From Daphnia carinata (Eukaryota; Arthropoda; Branchiopoda; Diplostraca; Daphniidae), in contig NC_081331.1 in assembly GCF_022539665.2 (NCBI RefSeq), forward strand, positions 1,088,501 through 1,152,500: a stretch of 64,000 nucleotides of DNA, given 5' to 3'. Position numbers and translations under genes: made by a program. The notes beneath the pieces are model-generated. The model had not been told where the DNA came from and searched no databases. It saw nothing but the letters and a program-made list of their open reading frames with translations. Numbering within the stretch: the stretch's first letter is position 1; every line of letters starts with the position of its first letter. Positions 51,799 to 63,100 of the stretch are shown here, piece after piece.

Positions 51799-52003
51799 AA
51801 TGGAATAATTCGTCAATTTGGTAAACTTGCTAGCAAAAATTTAAGCGCCAAGACATTGAATTTTGCATTTGTTTCTCCTTTTCTTCACCTTAAAAAATAT
51901 AATGAACTATTTCATCAATTTGGGTAAACTTGTTTTGCAAAACTTAAGCGCCAAAACATTGAATTCCGTATTTGTTTTTGCATTTCTTCAACTTAAAAAA
52001 TAT
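51799..52003. repeat. Tandem duplication, two copies of about 102 bp
   Basis: The copies are 51799-51900 and 51901-52003. Both contain GTAAACTTG, AAGCGCCAA, ACATTGAATT and end in CTTAAAAAATAT. They differ by scattered substitutions and small indels, so the duplication is not very recent. Confidence 0.85.
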
Positions 52004-52244
52004 ATGGAATGGCGACAAATTTTCTTATAAATTGTGTATTTTAGGAGCATTCGGTAGTCTCAACTATTTTGCTAGTCACACAATTATAGCCGACAACCGT
52101 TTCACGTCGTAATGCCATTTTAGCAGGTTTGCAATTTGAAGTTGAGAACACCATGAGGCACCTTTTTTTTCAATAGCAAATCTCGAAGAAGAATTGTAAG
52201 AGTCGACAAATAAAGAAAAGTTAAACACACACAATGTACAACGA

Positions 52245-52287
52245 GTAGAGAGAGAGGGAGAGAGTGAGAGAGAGAGAAAGACAGAGT
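52245..52287. repeat. GA-rich low-complexity tract
   Basis: About 43 bases of imperfect GA repeats with GGGA and GTGA interruptions. Confidence 0.85.
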
Positions 52288-52631
52288 ACAGGGGGCAACA
52301 ATCGAATCACAAAAGAGAGACGGGTGATCTCTAAATAAAAGACGAAGATGGAACGCAGTGATCGAGCCCGCCTAAGTCCGATTCTCCTTGACATTGGATA
52401 TAAAGTCCCAGAACAAGAAATTTAAAAAAATTAAACAAAAATTTTAGGCTTTCAAATCTCTGTGAGCCCTCTATCGATCTCGTTATGTGGCACCCAAAGT
52501 TTTCTTGTTATTTGTTATCTTTTTAACAAGTCCCTAGTTTAAAAATTGACAAAGATTTCACAAAAATAAAAGAAATAAAAAAACCGATGATATATATAGA
52601 AAACCGACGTATCCCTCAGAAAAAGGGTCGG

Positions 52632-52637
52632 TTTATT
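52632..52637 (-). terminator. AATAAA signal of the chitin deacetylase gene
   Basis: Minus-strand AATAAA 35 nt beyond the TGA at 52673-52675, implying a very short 3' UTR if used. Confidence 0.55.
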
Positions 52638-52672
52638 TACTGATGTCTTTTGTTTCGCGATGGGGTATTAGT

Positions 52673-55600
52673 TCATGCTGTTGCAACTTCGTTATCGCCA
52701 TAGTGGTCGAGGAAAGGATTCCTCACTCCCGTTTTGCCAGTCCACGGGAAGACTTCAGGACAGGGCTGGCAGGTACGCATGTAGCGGACACCAGACTTGT
52801 GCCAGGCGTTGCAAACCTTCGAGGCGTTACACCGTTTGGGCCTCTCCTGCATATTCCAACGTTATACAGTTAATCGACCGAGTTTTCACGTCAAACAAAA
52901 ATGGATATTTTCAAGGCAAACATTTTTGTTTGCACATAGGTTCGTAACTTACCGGATAGTCGCAATTGAATGGTTTGAAGGATTTGATGCGATCCAATGG
53001 AGTGGGATCTCGTACCCACTGAATGGCTTGCCAGTTCGTTACCAACCAAACATCATCCATGGAGACGATAGTGTCGAGGAAAGCTTCAAATCCTTCTTTA
53101 TGATGAGCTGTGGTGAACCATGCGGCGTGATAGTACAAAGGAAATGGTGCCCTGTGAAAATTATTGCAAATTGCTGTTTCTTAATACCTTTCGTGTACGA
53201 TTATTTTACAATTTAGGTACCTGTTGGTTGTGTAGTGGCGTTCAAAGTTCTTGATCAACATTTTGTACACACCTTCGGCATCGGGTGGATTACTGCAACC
53301 GTCACCCATGGAGCAACGTCCTCCGTTCAAATCCTGCCACATAACCATAGGAACTTCCCAGACACCTAAAGGTGAAGGTGAATTAAGCCAGTTAATGAGG
53401 AAGCTCCATTTCTCGGGGTTATACCAGAGATGCAGTGAAATATTACCTGGGTAAGATTTGGTGGGACATGGTGGAATCATGCAGTCGTGGAAGATTTTAT
53501 AATCCAAAGTGTACGGCCAGGAAGGTGGCTTGTTCTCATAGACAGGCATGGACGAGTCGTACGTGAAGTTCATGTCGTAAAGCATTTTGAACATCCGGTT
53601 ACCTCCGACCTGTGAATGGATTAATCCGGTCGTTCATGAAATATGCGAATGTTTTATAGCGGGAGGATCGCACACACTTACCGACAAGAACGGAGCTCTC
53701 AGACCACGAATATCTTCTGCACGAACACCACCATAAGCGGCCATAATATCACGCTGTCCGGCAGCTTCTTTGGCCCATTTCTTGGCAGACATCTGTTCTC
53801 CAAAACTATGCCTGTGACATTTGGAAGGTTTGCAAGGAAAACACATTATACATTGCTGATTTTGAAATTGTCAAAAGGGAGATATAAAACCGCCACGTTC
53901 AAGTGTATCCAAACCGCGTTGCCACAAAAGATATCCGACCACTCTTAACCATTCAACCGACCATGTGTTGTTCATGAATTTTAGTAAACTCGACACCGAA
54001 ATTAACCGAAATGGTACCAAATATTTTGAGGACGGTGAGAGATTCAAGATGAGGAACCAACATTGTGGGAGAGAAACGTTCAGCAAAGTAGGATAGTATA
54101 GCAGGGAAGATGTATGATGCCGAATTCGAGGATATGTTGGGAGGATTTGATTTCCGTTGCCTGTTTTAGCACTGTCACTTACGAGATGGTGTGCGAGGCA
54201 ATCTCGTGTCCATCCGCATACAGGTTTTGGACCTGGCCGTAGTCGGTCCACTCGTGCGAGACGTAAAACGTAGCCGCGATCGGGCAGCCGTTCGGGTTGA
54301 GACGGCCTTTTTCGAAGAGATCGATGTACAGTTGCTTGTTTAGGTCGTTGACGGAATCATCAAACGTCAACAAGACAAGCTGCGGCACGGCATTGACACG
54401 CAGGCCGCCTGGAAAAAGGACACAAAGACGAGAGTGCGATAGAATCAAACTCGAGTGAAAAGAGGCGATCCGGAATCTCTCTTTGGTTGTTGCAGCATCA
54501 AGTCGCCTATTTCAATGAATTTGTTTTCTTTCCTACAATTGTGTTGTATAAAAGACTAGCTAATGGGTTTCGTCGATTTCAGTTTGCGTTTTCTTTTTTG
54601 TCGGATTGTTAAATGAAAGGCAAGAGGAACAAACGCCATCGTCTTGGTTGAATGGTAAACGAGAGGTTACGTCATATTTTGGACACGGTTAATCGGTGAT
54701 GGATATGTCTTGGACGAGGCAGTGGAACGGTTATCCTCGTGCCACTTACGAGATGGTGTGTGAAGCGATTTCGTGCCCATCAGCATACAGGTTCTGAACC
54801 TGGCCGTAGTCGGTCCATTCGTGTGAAACGTAAAACGTAGCGGCGATAGGACAACCGTTGGGGTTGAGTCGGCCCGTTTCAAACAAGTCGCTATAGAGCT
54901 CTTTATTCAGGTCGTTAACGGCGTCGTCGAAAGTCAGCAACACCAACTGTGGCGTGTCGATTGGTCGCAAACCGCCTTTGATAGAAATCAAATTGACGAA
55001 TTCCAAACAGCGGCGCAGAAATTCAAATTAGCATAAGTTACATCTTTTTTTCATTAATTAATAATGATTTGGAATGAAATTCAAATTCTATTCGCTAAAA
55101 ATTACTGGTCGATTTATCACCTGGAATGTCTTTTCCTCCGCAGTTGCAGTCGGGAAGACGGCAGACGTCAGCGTTACACTTTGCAGCAGGTTCATCCGGA
55201 GTGGGTTGTGGGAAGATGGGCTCCAATCTGAGTAAAGCAAGACGGTAATAAACTTAAAAACACAATTAATCGTCTCATGTGTTTCAGGTGGGCCTTACCG
55301 GCGGGGAGGATGTTGCATGATATCGATGGGTTCAGCAACCGGGGTACGGACCAAATCGGAAACGGGTTTCAATGTAGGACGACGTCTATTTAGAAAGGTA
55401 AAACGAAGCAGAATTAAGCCTTAGTTTCTTCATATTCAATTCCAACACAACGGCCAATGTGGTAAGCTACTAACTTGGGAACTGTTGCTGATGCAGGTGC
55501 GGATTCTTCTTCACGGTTCGAGTCAGATGGGCGGAAACGAGAAGCTCCTCTATCAGCTGAAGGCTTGCCTCTGTTTGATCCTCGTTGGACAGGTTTCGGT

Positions 55601-58600
55601 GTTGTTGTCGTCGTTGTAGTTGTTGTAGTAGTTGTCGTTGTAGTGGGGACGGCTCTACAAGAAGAATTACGGTTTAAATCCTTACTATCGAATGATTAGC
55701 AATTTTATTACCTCGTAACAGGGGGCTCGAAGAATTCTTCTTCTTGAGGACGGCCGCCAGTGGTTGCTGCTATTCAAACAATCACATTGAAAAACCCAGT
55801 TTGAAAAATGAAAGAAAACAATTAGGCACTTACGATCTTCAAAGATATCATAATCAGCAAACTGATCGACAGAAGGCTCCGAAGTGGCAAATTCATCAAC
55901 GGGGAAACCGTGATAGTCAACGTCCGGTTCGGTGAACTGACGAGTAGTGTGGACTGGCGCTCGTGTTGGGCGTTCCGTGGTCGTAGTGGGAACTATCCTT
56001 TCCGTCTGGGAAGACTGACGAGAAGGAGTGCTCGGTCTTTGAACTGGCTGTTGTCTTTGAGGAACTGGGGCTTCCCATTGATCGGTAAAATCGCCATTGC
56101 TGCTTGATTCGGTCGTTGGCTGACGAATTCCAGCGGTCTCTCGATGAAATTGATCGTTACCGGACAAGCTAGCTCCAGTTGGTACTCGCGAATCGGCAGG
56201 TGTTCTATGTGGAACCAAAACATAAGCAGTTAGAAAATGTATCGCCAACATTGGTCGATATTTTCTTCCAGAATTTCCGAAAAAACATGCATATAGTGAA
56301 GATAAGTGGAAACAGCTCGAAAGAAGGACGCGCAGAACATAAGGAACCCAACTGTGTGTGTCAATCAGCAAGTCACAAGAGAGACGTAGAGCGAAAGTCT
56401 GATAGGAGGTCTATAGTACAACATGTCCTTGTACCTTAACGGTGGTTGCCGTAACGTTTGCTGGGCTTGTCGTTGTGGTTGTTGTTGTTGTTCATTCCAG
56501 TCTAGCGTAGGTGATTGTTGTTCGTCATTAGGAGCATCGTAATCGTCAGTAATGATAGGATTGATTGGTGGGGCGGTTAGCAATGGACGGTTGGTATTAG
56601 GTAAGCGAGTGTTTGGTTGTTGTTTTGCAAATGCAGTGAACGGAACTTGGGGTTGTGTGAATGGTTGGTGTTGTTTTTGTTGTGGTGGCTGTGTCTGTTG
56701 TTTCCGGAACAATAATGGAACAACGCTATGTGGCGATGATTGTTGGTGTAATCCTGTGGAAAAATCGCCCTGAACTTCGGGAACGCGCACCTGCTGTTGG
56801 AACTGACCGACGTTCGATGACTGGCCATTGAATTGGCTGTCGGAAGGACGTTGACCAGTCTGGAATTGGCGAGAATTTGTGGGACTCTGATGGATGAAAT
56901 GCCTCGATTCAACAGCAGGTGATAGATCGTGGCTATCGCTGTGCAATTGAGCACCGCGTACTGGCACAGGGCCGTGATTGAGGTGTTCAAACACCGCCCG
57001 CTGCGAATTCGAGTTGATTGGAGTAAAATGCATCGATGGGATACTTTCTTCACGGAAACGTTGTTGCTTCGGCTGCTGACTATCGTGATTGGGGTTCCAG
57101 AAGAGTTCGTCATCGCTATTGGATTTCCGTGTTGTCGTATTTGTGTGTTTGTATTTGTGTTGGTTCGTTTTTTTTAAAAAAATGTTTTCCATGGACCAAT
57201 AAAACAAAAATAAGTCGCGTTATTAAACAAGGGAAAAGCGTCAAGTCCCAGCAAAAAAAACATCAAAAAAGAAAATGTTTTTTTTTTTTTTTTCGAAATA
57301 ATGCTGCGGAAATAATACAGCCATATCACCAAGTTTCATCAGTCATAAAGTAATCATCCCTTCCAGCAGTAAAAAACACCTAGGAATCAGGAAAGCTAAT
57401 TTGAGGTCACGACACATAGCCAACCAGCAAATACTTAATAGCTGTTTGCTGCTTTAGCTGGAATGAATGCGGAAACCTTTGACTGACGATCTTGTCCAAT
57501 TGGTAATTATCCTTTCATCTACCGTTATTTATGATAGTTAGTATCGGACTATGGCTGTATTATTGTACACGCTCCAAGACGGGAAAGCGGTTTTTGAGTG
57601 TGTGTCTGAGTTGGGATACGTGTATGATGGATGCCATCTACCTGTCAGCGTGTTTGCCCCTCATCCTCGCGTTCACGTTCCCATCACGATCGTTGTTGTG
57701 ATTAAAAACTGTGAAACCAGTAGAAGAAGTCTTTGTGTCGTCTTCGTCATCATAGTAGGTGTAGTCGTAATCGACTTCGTCATGACGATGGCTAATCATT
57801 CGTTCGTCAGGATGTTGTTCTCTCCGGAAGGCCATCGAGCGACTGTACACACCCAATCCCCAAAGGTTTACATGTTTAACAAAGTGGTGTAAATCGTCTG
57901 CCATTTTTTTTTGTGTGTGTATGTCGTTCGTGTGTGTCTACGTTCAGACTTGAGACTTGGCTCTTAATTTTTTTTTTGTCTCTTCATTTATCTTTTTCTT
58001 GGTGGTTGGGATTATTATTGGGACGTGGGGTCTTAACGTATTGCAATAAAGCTTTCATAGATTGTTTACCTGTGGGGGAAGCGAGGGTTGAAAGTAGTGG
58101 CTGGAATGAAATCCTCTGGAAGATCTTCAGAGCGCTACACAACACCGCAAAGATGAAAATCATCAATATAACTCAAGTTTCAATCAGAAAGCAAGGAAGA
58201 AACATTATTTTTGTACAAGTGTATCAACTTACGGGAGCTTGAGAACGAGAGTTGAAACTGCTTGGTTTGGGGCTTTCACTAGACAGCGTGTTCTTCGAAG
58301 TGCCACCAATCGGAGTGTTTGGTCCTTGGGACCGCAGAGGAGTTGTTCCCTGGAAATCACGTCCTTGTCGGTTATCAATGCTGGTGGCCACATCACCCAA
58401 CAGCTACGAAGCATTACGAAACGTTAATATTCAGTTAGTTTTTCGAATTCTTTTGCGTCGTTACCTCAAATGTCAGCGGTGTCTTGGATCGGGCGTTTGC
58501 GGTGGATGACCGGCTGGTTGTTGGTTTATTTCTGCTGTTCGATAACCATGAGCCGATGAGTAGATTGTTAATTGATTTTAAAAGAAAAGCTGTACTAACT

Positions 58601-60156
58601 CAGAACTTAAGAATTGCGTCAATGGAGAGTTGGATTTCGATTCGGTATTCGAAGTTCGGCTAGGTGTCTTGGGCGCATTGATGGCCATCGCTTCAGCTCC
58701 GGTTAAGCATCCAACGTTACGTGGCCAGTCGCAGGTCTGCAACTCGTGACTGTGTCGTGGGAAAAAATGACAAAAAAACAACAAAAAACACGGACCATTT
58801 GTGGCCAACGTTTGTCTTTGTCAAATGACGTAACAGAAATCACGGACTGTGAACAATTTTCATCACGGAAACCAAAAGTGTATGGTGTAGTATACATCCA
58901 TCGGAATGCTCGACTGCTCATGTGCAGACAACCGGAGCGAGAATCACTTGAACAGACCTTTGTTTTTTCATTCTTAGTTTTCTTTTATCTTTAGAAAAGA
59001 AAATTGTTTAGTGAAGAAAGCATTCATCTTTCAAGTGAAACGTCAGTTGGCTGTTCATGGGCCTGAAATAGTTTTGATTTCCCGCGTCGGACAATAGAGC
59101 GTGAGAGTTTTCGTTCACTTGGACGACAGCAGGTGAAGGAGAAGAATAGAAACGAGTACGACGACATTGCGTAAAAGAAGGAGAGGGGGGGGGGTTCTAT
59201 TTCATTAAAAGAAGAAGATGAGAATGAAATTAGGCCATTCTCCTTGAGAAAATTCCTATTACTGGCCGTCCGCTAGGTAAATTACGTCGTTAGGGAACAA
59301 ATGCAGTTACTAAAGAATTCTCGACCCAGCAAAGTATTTAGAGGCAGGTATCTGGGATGATTTACGGCATGGATTGCGCAAGAATGCAGCTTTGCAACTT
59401 GTTTAACTTTGTTGATTCAGAAAATGTGTTTAACGAACACGATGAACGCCATTCTTTGTAAGGTTTCATAAAAATCTACGGGTCACTAAAGTCGTGTGTG
59501 AATGTAGGGATTCAGAACGCACAAACAGGATTACAAGCGGTGGCAAAATAGGGAATTAAAAAACGAAAATAGATAATAGAAGAGAAATAGAATATAGGAC
59601 GGAAACGAGGTATTTGAAATTAATTTGACAAGAGAAGTGTGTGAGCAAGGAGAGGTTCAATCATCCTTTGTGCCATTTTTCTTAGAGCTTTCACTGCAAC
59701 TCTTTTCGCACACAATTCAGTCAGGGTTCTTAAAAGAAAACTATAAAGAATATGTGGCAATAGCTCTGTGACAATAGCTCCAAGGGTAAACCATAAATTG
59801 TGACTAGCTGTGAACTTTACCTGTAGACCAAACCGCCGGTGCAGCTTTCTAATAGGGCGCCACCGAATACACAAACGTAGTAGCTATAGAGAGGATAGCA
59901 ACAAGAGACCGGAAATTAATGATCGAAAATTCATTTTTATATAGGGTCATCAAAAATAATAATTTGCTAAAAAAAAAAAAAAAAATTGCGATAAAAATCC
60001 AAACTAGCGGTTTGGATTTTTCCTCTTACCGAGTGCAATCATTGGGCGCTGGGTAGTAACCGAATTCTTCGGGACATTCAAAATCAGGTGCCATTTCAAT
60101 CTCGCTACCGGCTATGCTCGTTCCAACTTTCGTCTTTTTCTGCCCAGCAGTCCAGC
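52673..60156 (-). CDS. Cda5: Chitin deacetylase, CDA5 (group III) type, 5' end missing
   Basis: Nineteen coding exons per isoform join in phase, about 1122 aa without the signal-peptide exon: 60030-60156, 59821-59883, 58600-58749, 58465-58534, 58233-58403, 58070-58134, 57642-57842, 56435-57115, 55834-56204, 55712-55769, 55475-55654, 55299-55385, 55121-55227, then one of 54750-54975 or 54183-54408, then 53682-53811, 53447-53609, 53221-53365, 52953-53151, 52673-52846. A six-Cys chitin-binding type 2 domain (residues about 28-80) has CPEEFGYYPAPNDC, YYVCVFGGALLESC and CDWPRNVGC. A linker of roughly 650 residues rich in Pro, Gln, Ser and Thr follows, with a run of 15 Thr in 55475-55654. The carbohydrate esterase 4 domain starts after PDCNCGGKDIPG and shows TFDDA or TFDDS, GHEIASH, RAPFL and YDSSMP. 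The enzyme would deacetylate chitin in cuticle or another extracellular matrix. The first exon here starts in phase 1, so a secretion-signal exon lies upstream. Confidence 0.92.
53812..54182 (-). other. Intron after the alternative exon pair
   Basis: At 371 nt this intron and the one between the two alternative exons (54409-54749, 341 nt) are several times longer than the typical 60-80 nt introns in this part of the gene. The extra length may hold the elements that choose between the exons. No coding sequence is seen. Confidence 0.6.
54183..54408 (-). other. Cda5: Mutually exclusive exon b of the chitin deacetylase
   Basis: A second 226-nt exon with acceptor TTTTTCCAG and donor GTAAGT encodes GGLRVNAVPQLVLLTFDDS and then the same domain segment. 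Against exon a it differs at eight residues, all in the first half (including Ala to Ser right after the metal-binding Asp pair, Glu to Gln, Ser to Ile and Thr to Lys); from GRLNPNGCPIAATFYV onward the proteins are identical although the DNA differs at many third positions. This shows an old duplication kept under purifying selection. Confidence 0.88.
54750..54975 (-). other. Cda5: Mutually exclusive exon a of the chitin deacetylase
   Basis: A 226-nt exon with acceptor TATCAAAG and donor GTAAGT encodes GGLRPIDTPQLVLLTFDDA and the remaining start of the catalytic domain through GHEIASHTIS. It enters in phase 1 and leaves in phase 2, exactly like its sister exon at 54183-54408. Because 226 is not a multiple of three, using both or neither shifts the downstream frame, so only one can be used in a functional mRNA. 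Confidence 0.88.
58750..59820 (-). other. Long intron inside the chitin-binding domain region
   Basis: A 1.07 kb intron separates the exon with YYVCVFGGALLESC from the exon with CDWPRNVGC. It carries a G9 run near 59188. No exon with family resemblance was found in it. Confidence 0.65.
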
Positions 60157-63100
60157 CTATTTCATTTGAAAAGAAATAAAAACAAATGTCGTAATTGAAA
60201 ACGAAACTTCATAGACCACAGTCATTGATTATGATGATTTTTCGGGTAGCCAAAAAAATCTCAAACGTCAAAGGAAAATAAAACAATTGAAAGTCAACAA
60301 AATAAAAAAAATAAAAAAAAACCTTCAATAATTTGGCTGGCTATTATATACATAATGTCACGTTGTGGTATGTGGCGGTGTGCAGCGCACTGGCATATAT
60401 ATCAAAAGACCCCCAATCAAAATGTCGAATTAAAAGTGAAAGAGCGTACGCTTATTGTCTTTCTTTCTATGGCCAGGTGACCATGAGAACCGCTCACGCT
60501 CAAATTCTTTTTGAATTTAGCTCCCCTTCACTAGTTGCAAACATGCAGTCATGGACTGCTGTCGACCGAAATCTCCTCGGGATCAATGGGCCCCACTCAT
60601 TCGAGGCGCCGCTCATGGCCTTTCATTTAATTATATTCTCGTAAAAAGAAAAAAAAAAAGCCAAGGCAAGACAGGCACACGCTTTTGTGTGATTTCGGTG
60701 CTAGCGCCTTTCTCTCGACGAAACAGAATGTGCATGGCGATGGAAAATGAAGTCGTCACTGCATTCAATTGGACAACGGTTATATAATTTTTCGGTCGTT
60801 GTGGGAAAAGAAGAGTAGTGAGAAAATGACGAAATGCCATGATGATGATGATGTCGGCTCCAATGTTCCATTTATTTAATCGTTAACTCTTTTTACGGAG
60901 AAAAAAAGAAAAACTTTCTTCGGAAAGCTAAACACACAGGGGCGTTAAAGTTCTCTACCACCGTAACTTGTTGTTAGCCATATTTGTGTGGGAATAGATT
61001 TATGAGACGGCTATACAATCGTGACTGTTATACCTAGATCTACCAAAGACTTTATGCCTAAACATATTTTAAAAGGCTGATGTCATCAACGTGAAATTTG
61101 ACTTTTCACGAAGGACTTTAGCGAATTGTCTTGCCTGGATAGAGGCGATAAGATAAAAGAAAGAAATACACTTATAGATAGAGAGTGATTGAATAGAATT
61201 GGAGAAGCAAAAAGAGCTAGCAAACATGAGAAAAGAAGAAGAATGAGGTGAAGAAATCGATCGTGAAATGGATACGCCTCAGTAACGGTTTGAAAGTTGG
61301 GACGACGTGCACGACTCTATACGTGTTCCCGAATGGATGGATTGAAAAAGAAGACGAAAGGAAAAGTAAAAGTATGACAGGCTTGTGCGAACGGAGAGAA
61401 AAAAAAATTAACGCCCTGCAACATAAAAAATAAAGAAAATGAAAAGAAATATTAACTTTCGCTCCCGAACTTGAAAAGAATTTTTTAAGAAAACCCCAAA
61501 AAAGAGGGAGAGAGCAGGTATACATCAGGTACGCTTTGTTACCTGCGGGATTATTATCGAAAAAAAAAAAAACTGCGTTCAGAAGAAGAAAATAAAAACT
61601 AGATGATTAATAGATTAATTTTCATGTCGTTTCTCAATTCGTCTAGTTGAACAGCTAACCTAGTCGACCTCGAAATACAAGAACATAACGAATGGAAAAA
61701 GATCCTTTTTTTTAATCTCCTGATGTGGACACGGCATGACTGATACGTTTATATGGTAGTATGGCCATCTTCAACAACGCACCATATTCGTGTTGGGAAA
61801 TACGTACATACACATGCAAATTCGTCCAAGATGAACATGGAGAAGAATTGGGAAACGCGAGAAGCTCAGATTGCACAAAAAAAAAACATCCAAGGTAAAA
61901 CGAAGGGAGTTCAAATGCAATCGGGAAGTCGCCAAGGATCACAGCTGTGATCTGTGCATGCTCTCGCCCTACCTTGAGGCCAAAGGGTGTGGTTCGTACC
62001 TAGTGAAAAATCGAGAGCCCCAACGGCCTTCAAATCAAGAGTTGTCTGATCGCATAACAGTTGACGTATGGGCATGCTCTCTCTTTTTTTTTTTTTCCTG
62101 ATCTAACACAAGTAAAGACGGGAGGAGTCACGTTGATAGTCAGCTCGATCGACAGTCAAAATATGGGCAATATGCTAAAGCATGAAACGAAGAAAAGAGA
62201 ACGTTTCTGTTGTACAGAAACACCATCTAAGCTAATAGGATGGTTAACTATTACGATGCTACTACCATCTTACGTTTGATGGTTCGTGATCTGTGAAGTC
62301 GTAAAGAAAGGGAGGGAGCGTGAGTTTCGCTCACGTCGAAAGTAAAGTGCGCAACTAGACAACAACGAGTTGAAGACATCAAATGACGGCCCTCTTCCTT
62401 TCTCACCTGAGCTAAAGTCGTGAAAACTTTCCCTTATTCACGGCAATTTGATCTTATTCTCCCACCTCATCGTCAATGAACAAAAAAAAAGTAATGTTTG
62501 TTGTCTTCCTTTTTTTTTCTTTCTCATTTTAGTTCTGACAAACTGGTCGTGATTTCCATTTGCTTCTGCACTTTTTACTATTTTACTTCAAAATGAATAG
62601 TTTCTCGTATTCAAAGTGGCTGTGGGGGCCATCGACTCTACTGTTAGCGCTCTTGCATTTCAAGCAAACATTGCTTACGAATGTGGTATTTGTAACATAA
62701 AGTGTTATTTACAACCAGTTAACTGTCGGACTATCAGCTTATGCGCCATCCAGATCCTCTTCCTTAAGTTAATATCGACCTTGACATCCTTCAAGGGCAC
62801 GTGACCAAAACACAAGAGAGGAATGAAGAGGTAATTTATGTGGATGCAAGAACAAAAGCGATCCCACCAGGAAGAGAATAAAGAACAACTGAAGACGAAG
62901 GTAGGGAAAGAAAAAAAAAAGGGAATTGTTTTTGAAAAGTGTTGGTTTATTGTTTTAACGCATAAAAGTATAAATCAAAAGATGAAGAGGAAAGCAACAC
63001 ACATTGTGTCCGAAAGAACCATAGGTCCATAAGGCCATAGTTCATTGTATACAAGCTGAGCATTAGAATACATTAGACTTTCAACTTGTAGAGAAAAAAA

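Larger units (their letters stand above)
51294..52631. other. GOSR2 upstream region with repeats
   Basis: Contains the presumed GOSR2 promoter, a tandem duplication at 51799-52003 and a GA-rich tract at 52245-52287. The 3' UTR of the chitin deacetylase gene reaches its right edge. No coding sequence is supported. Confidence 0.65.
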
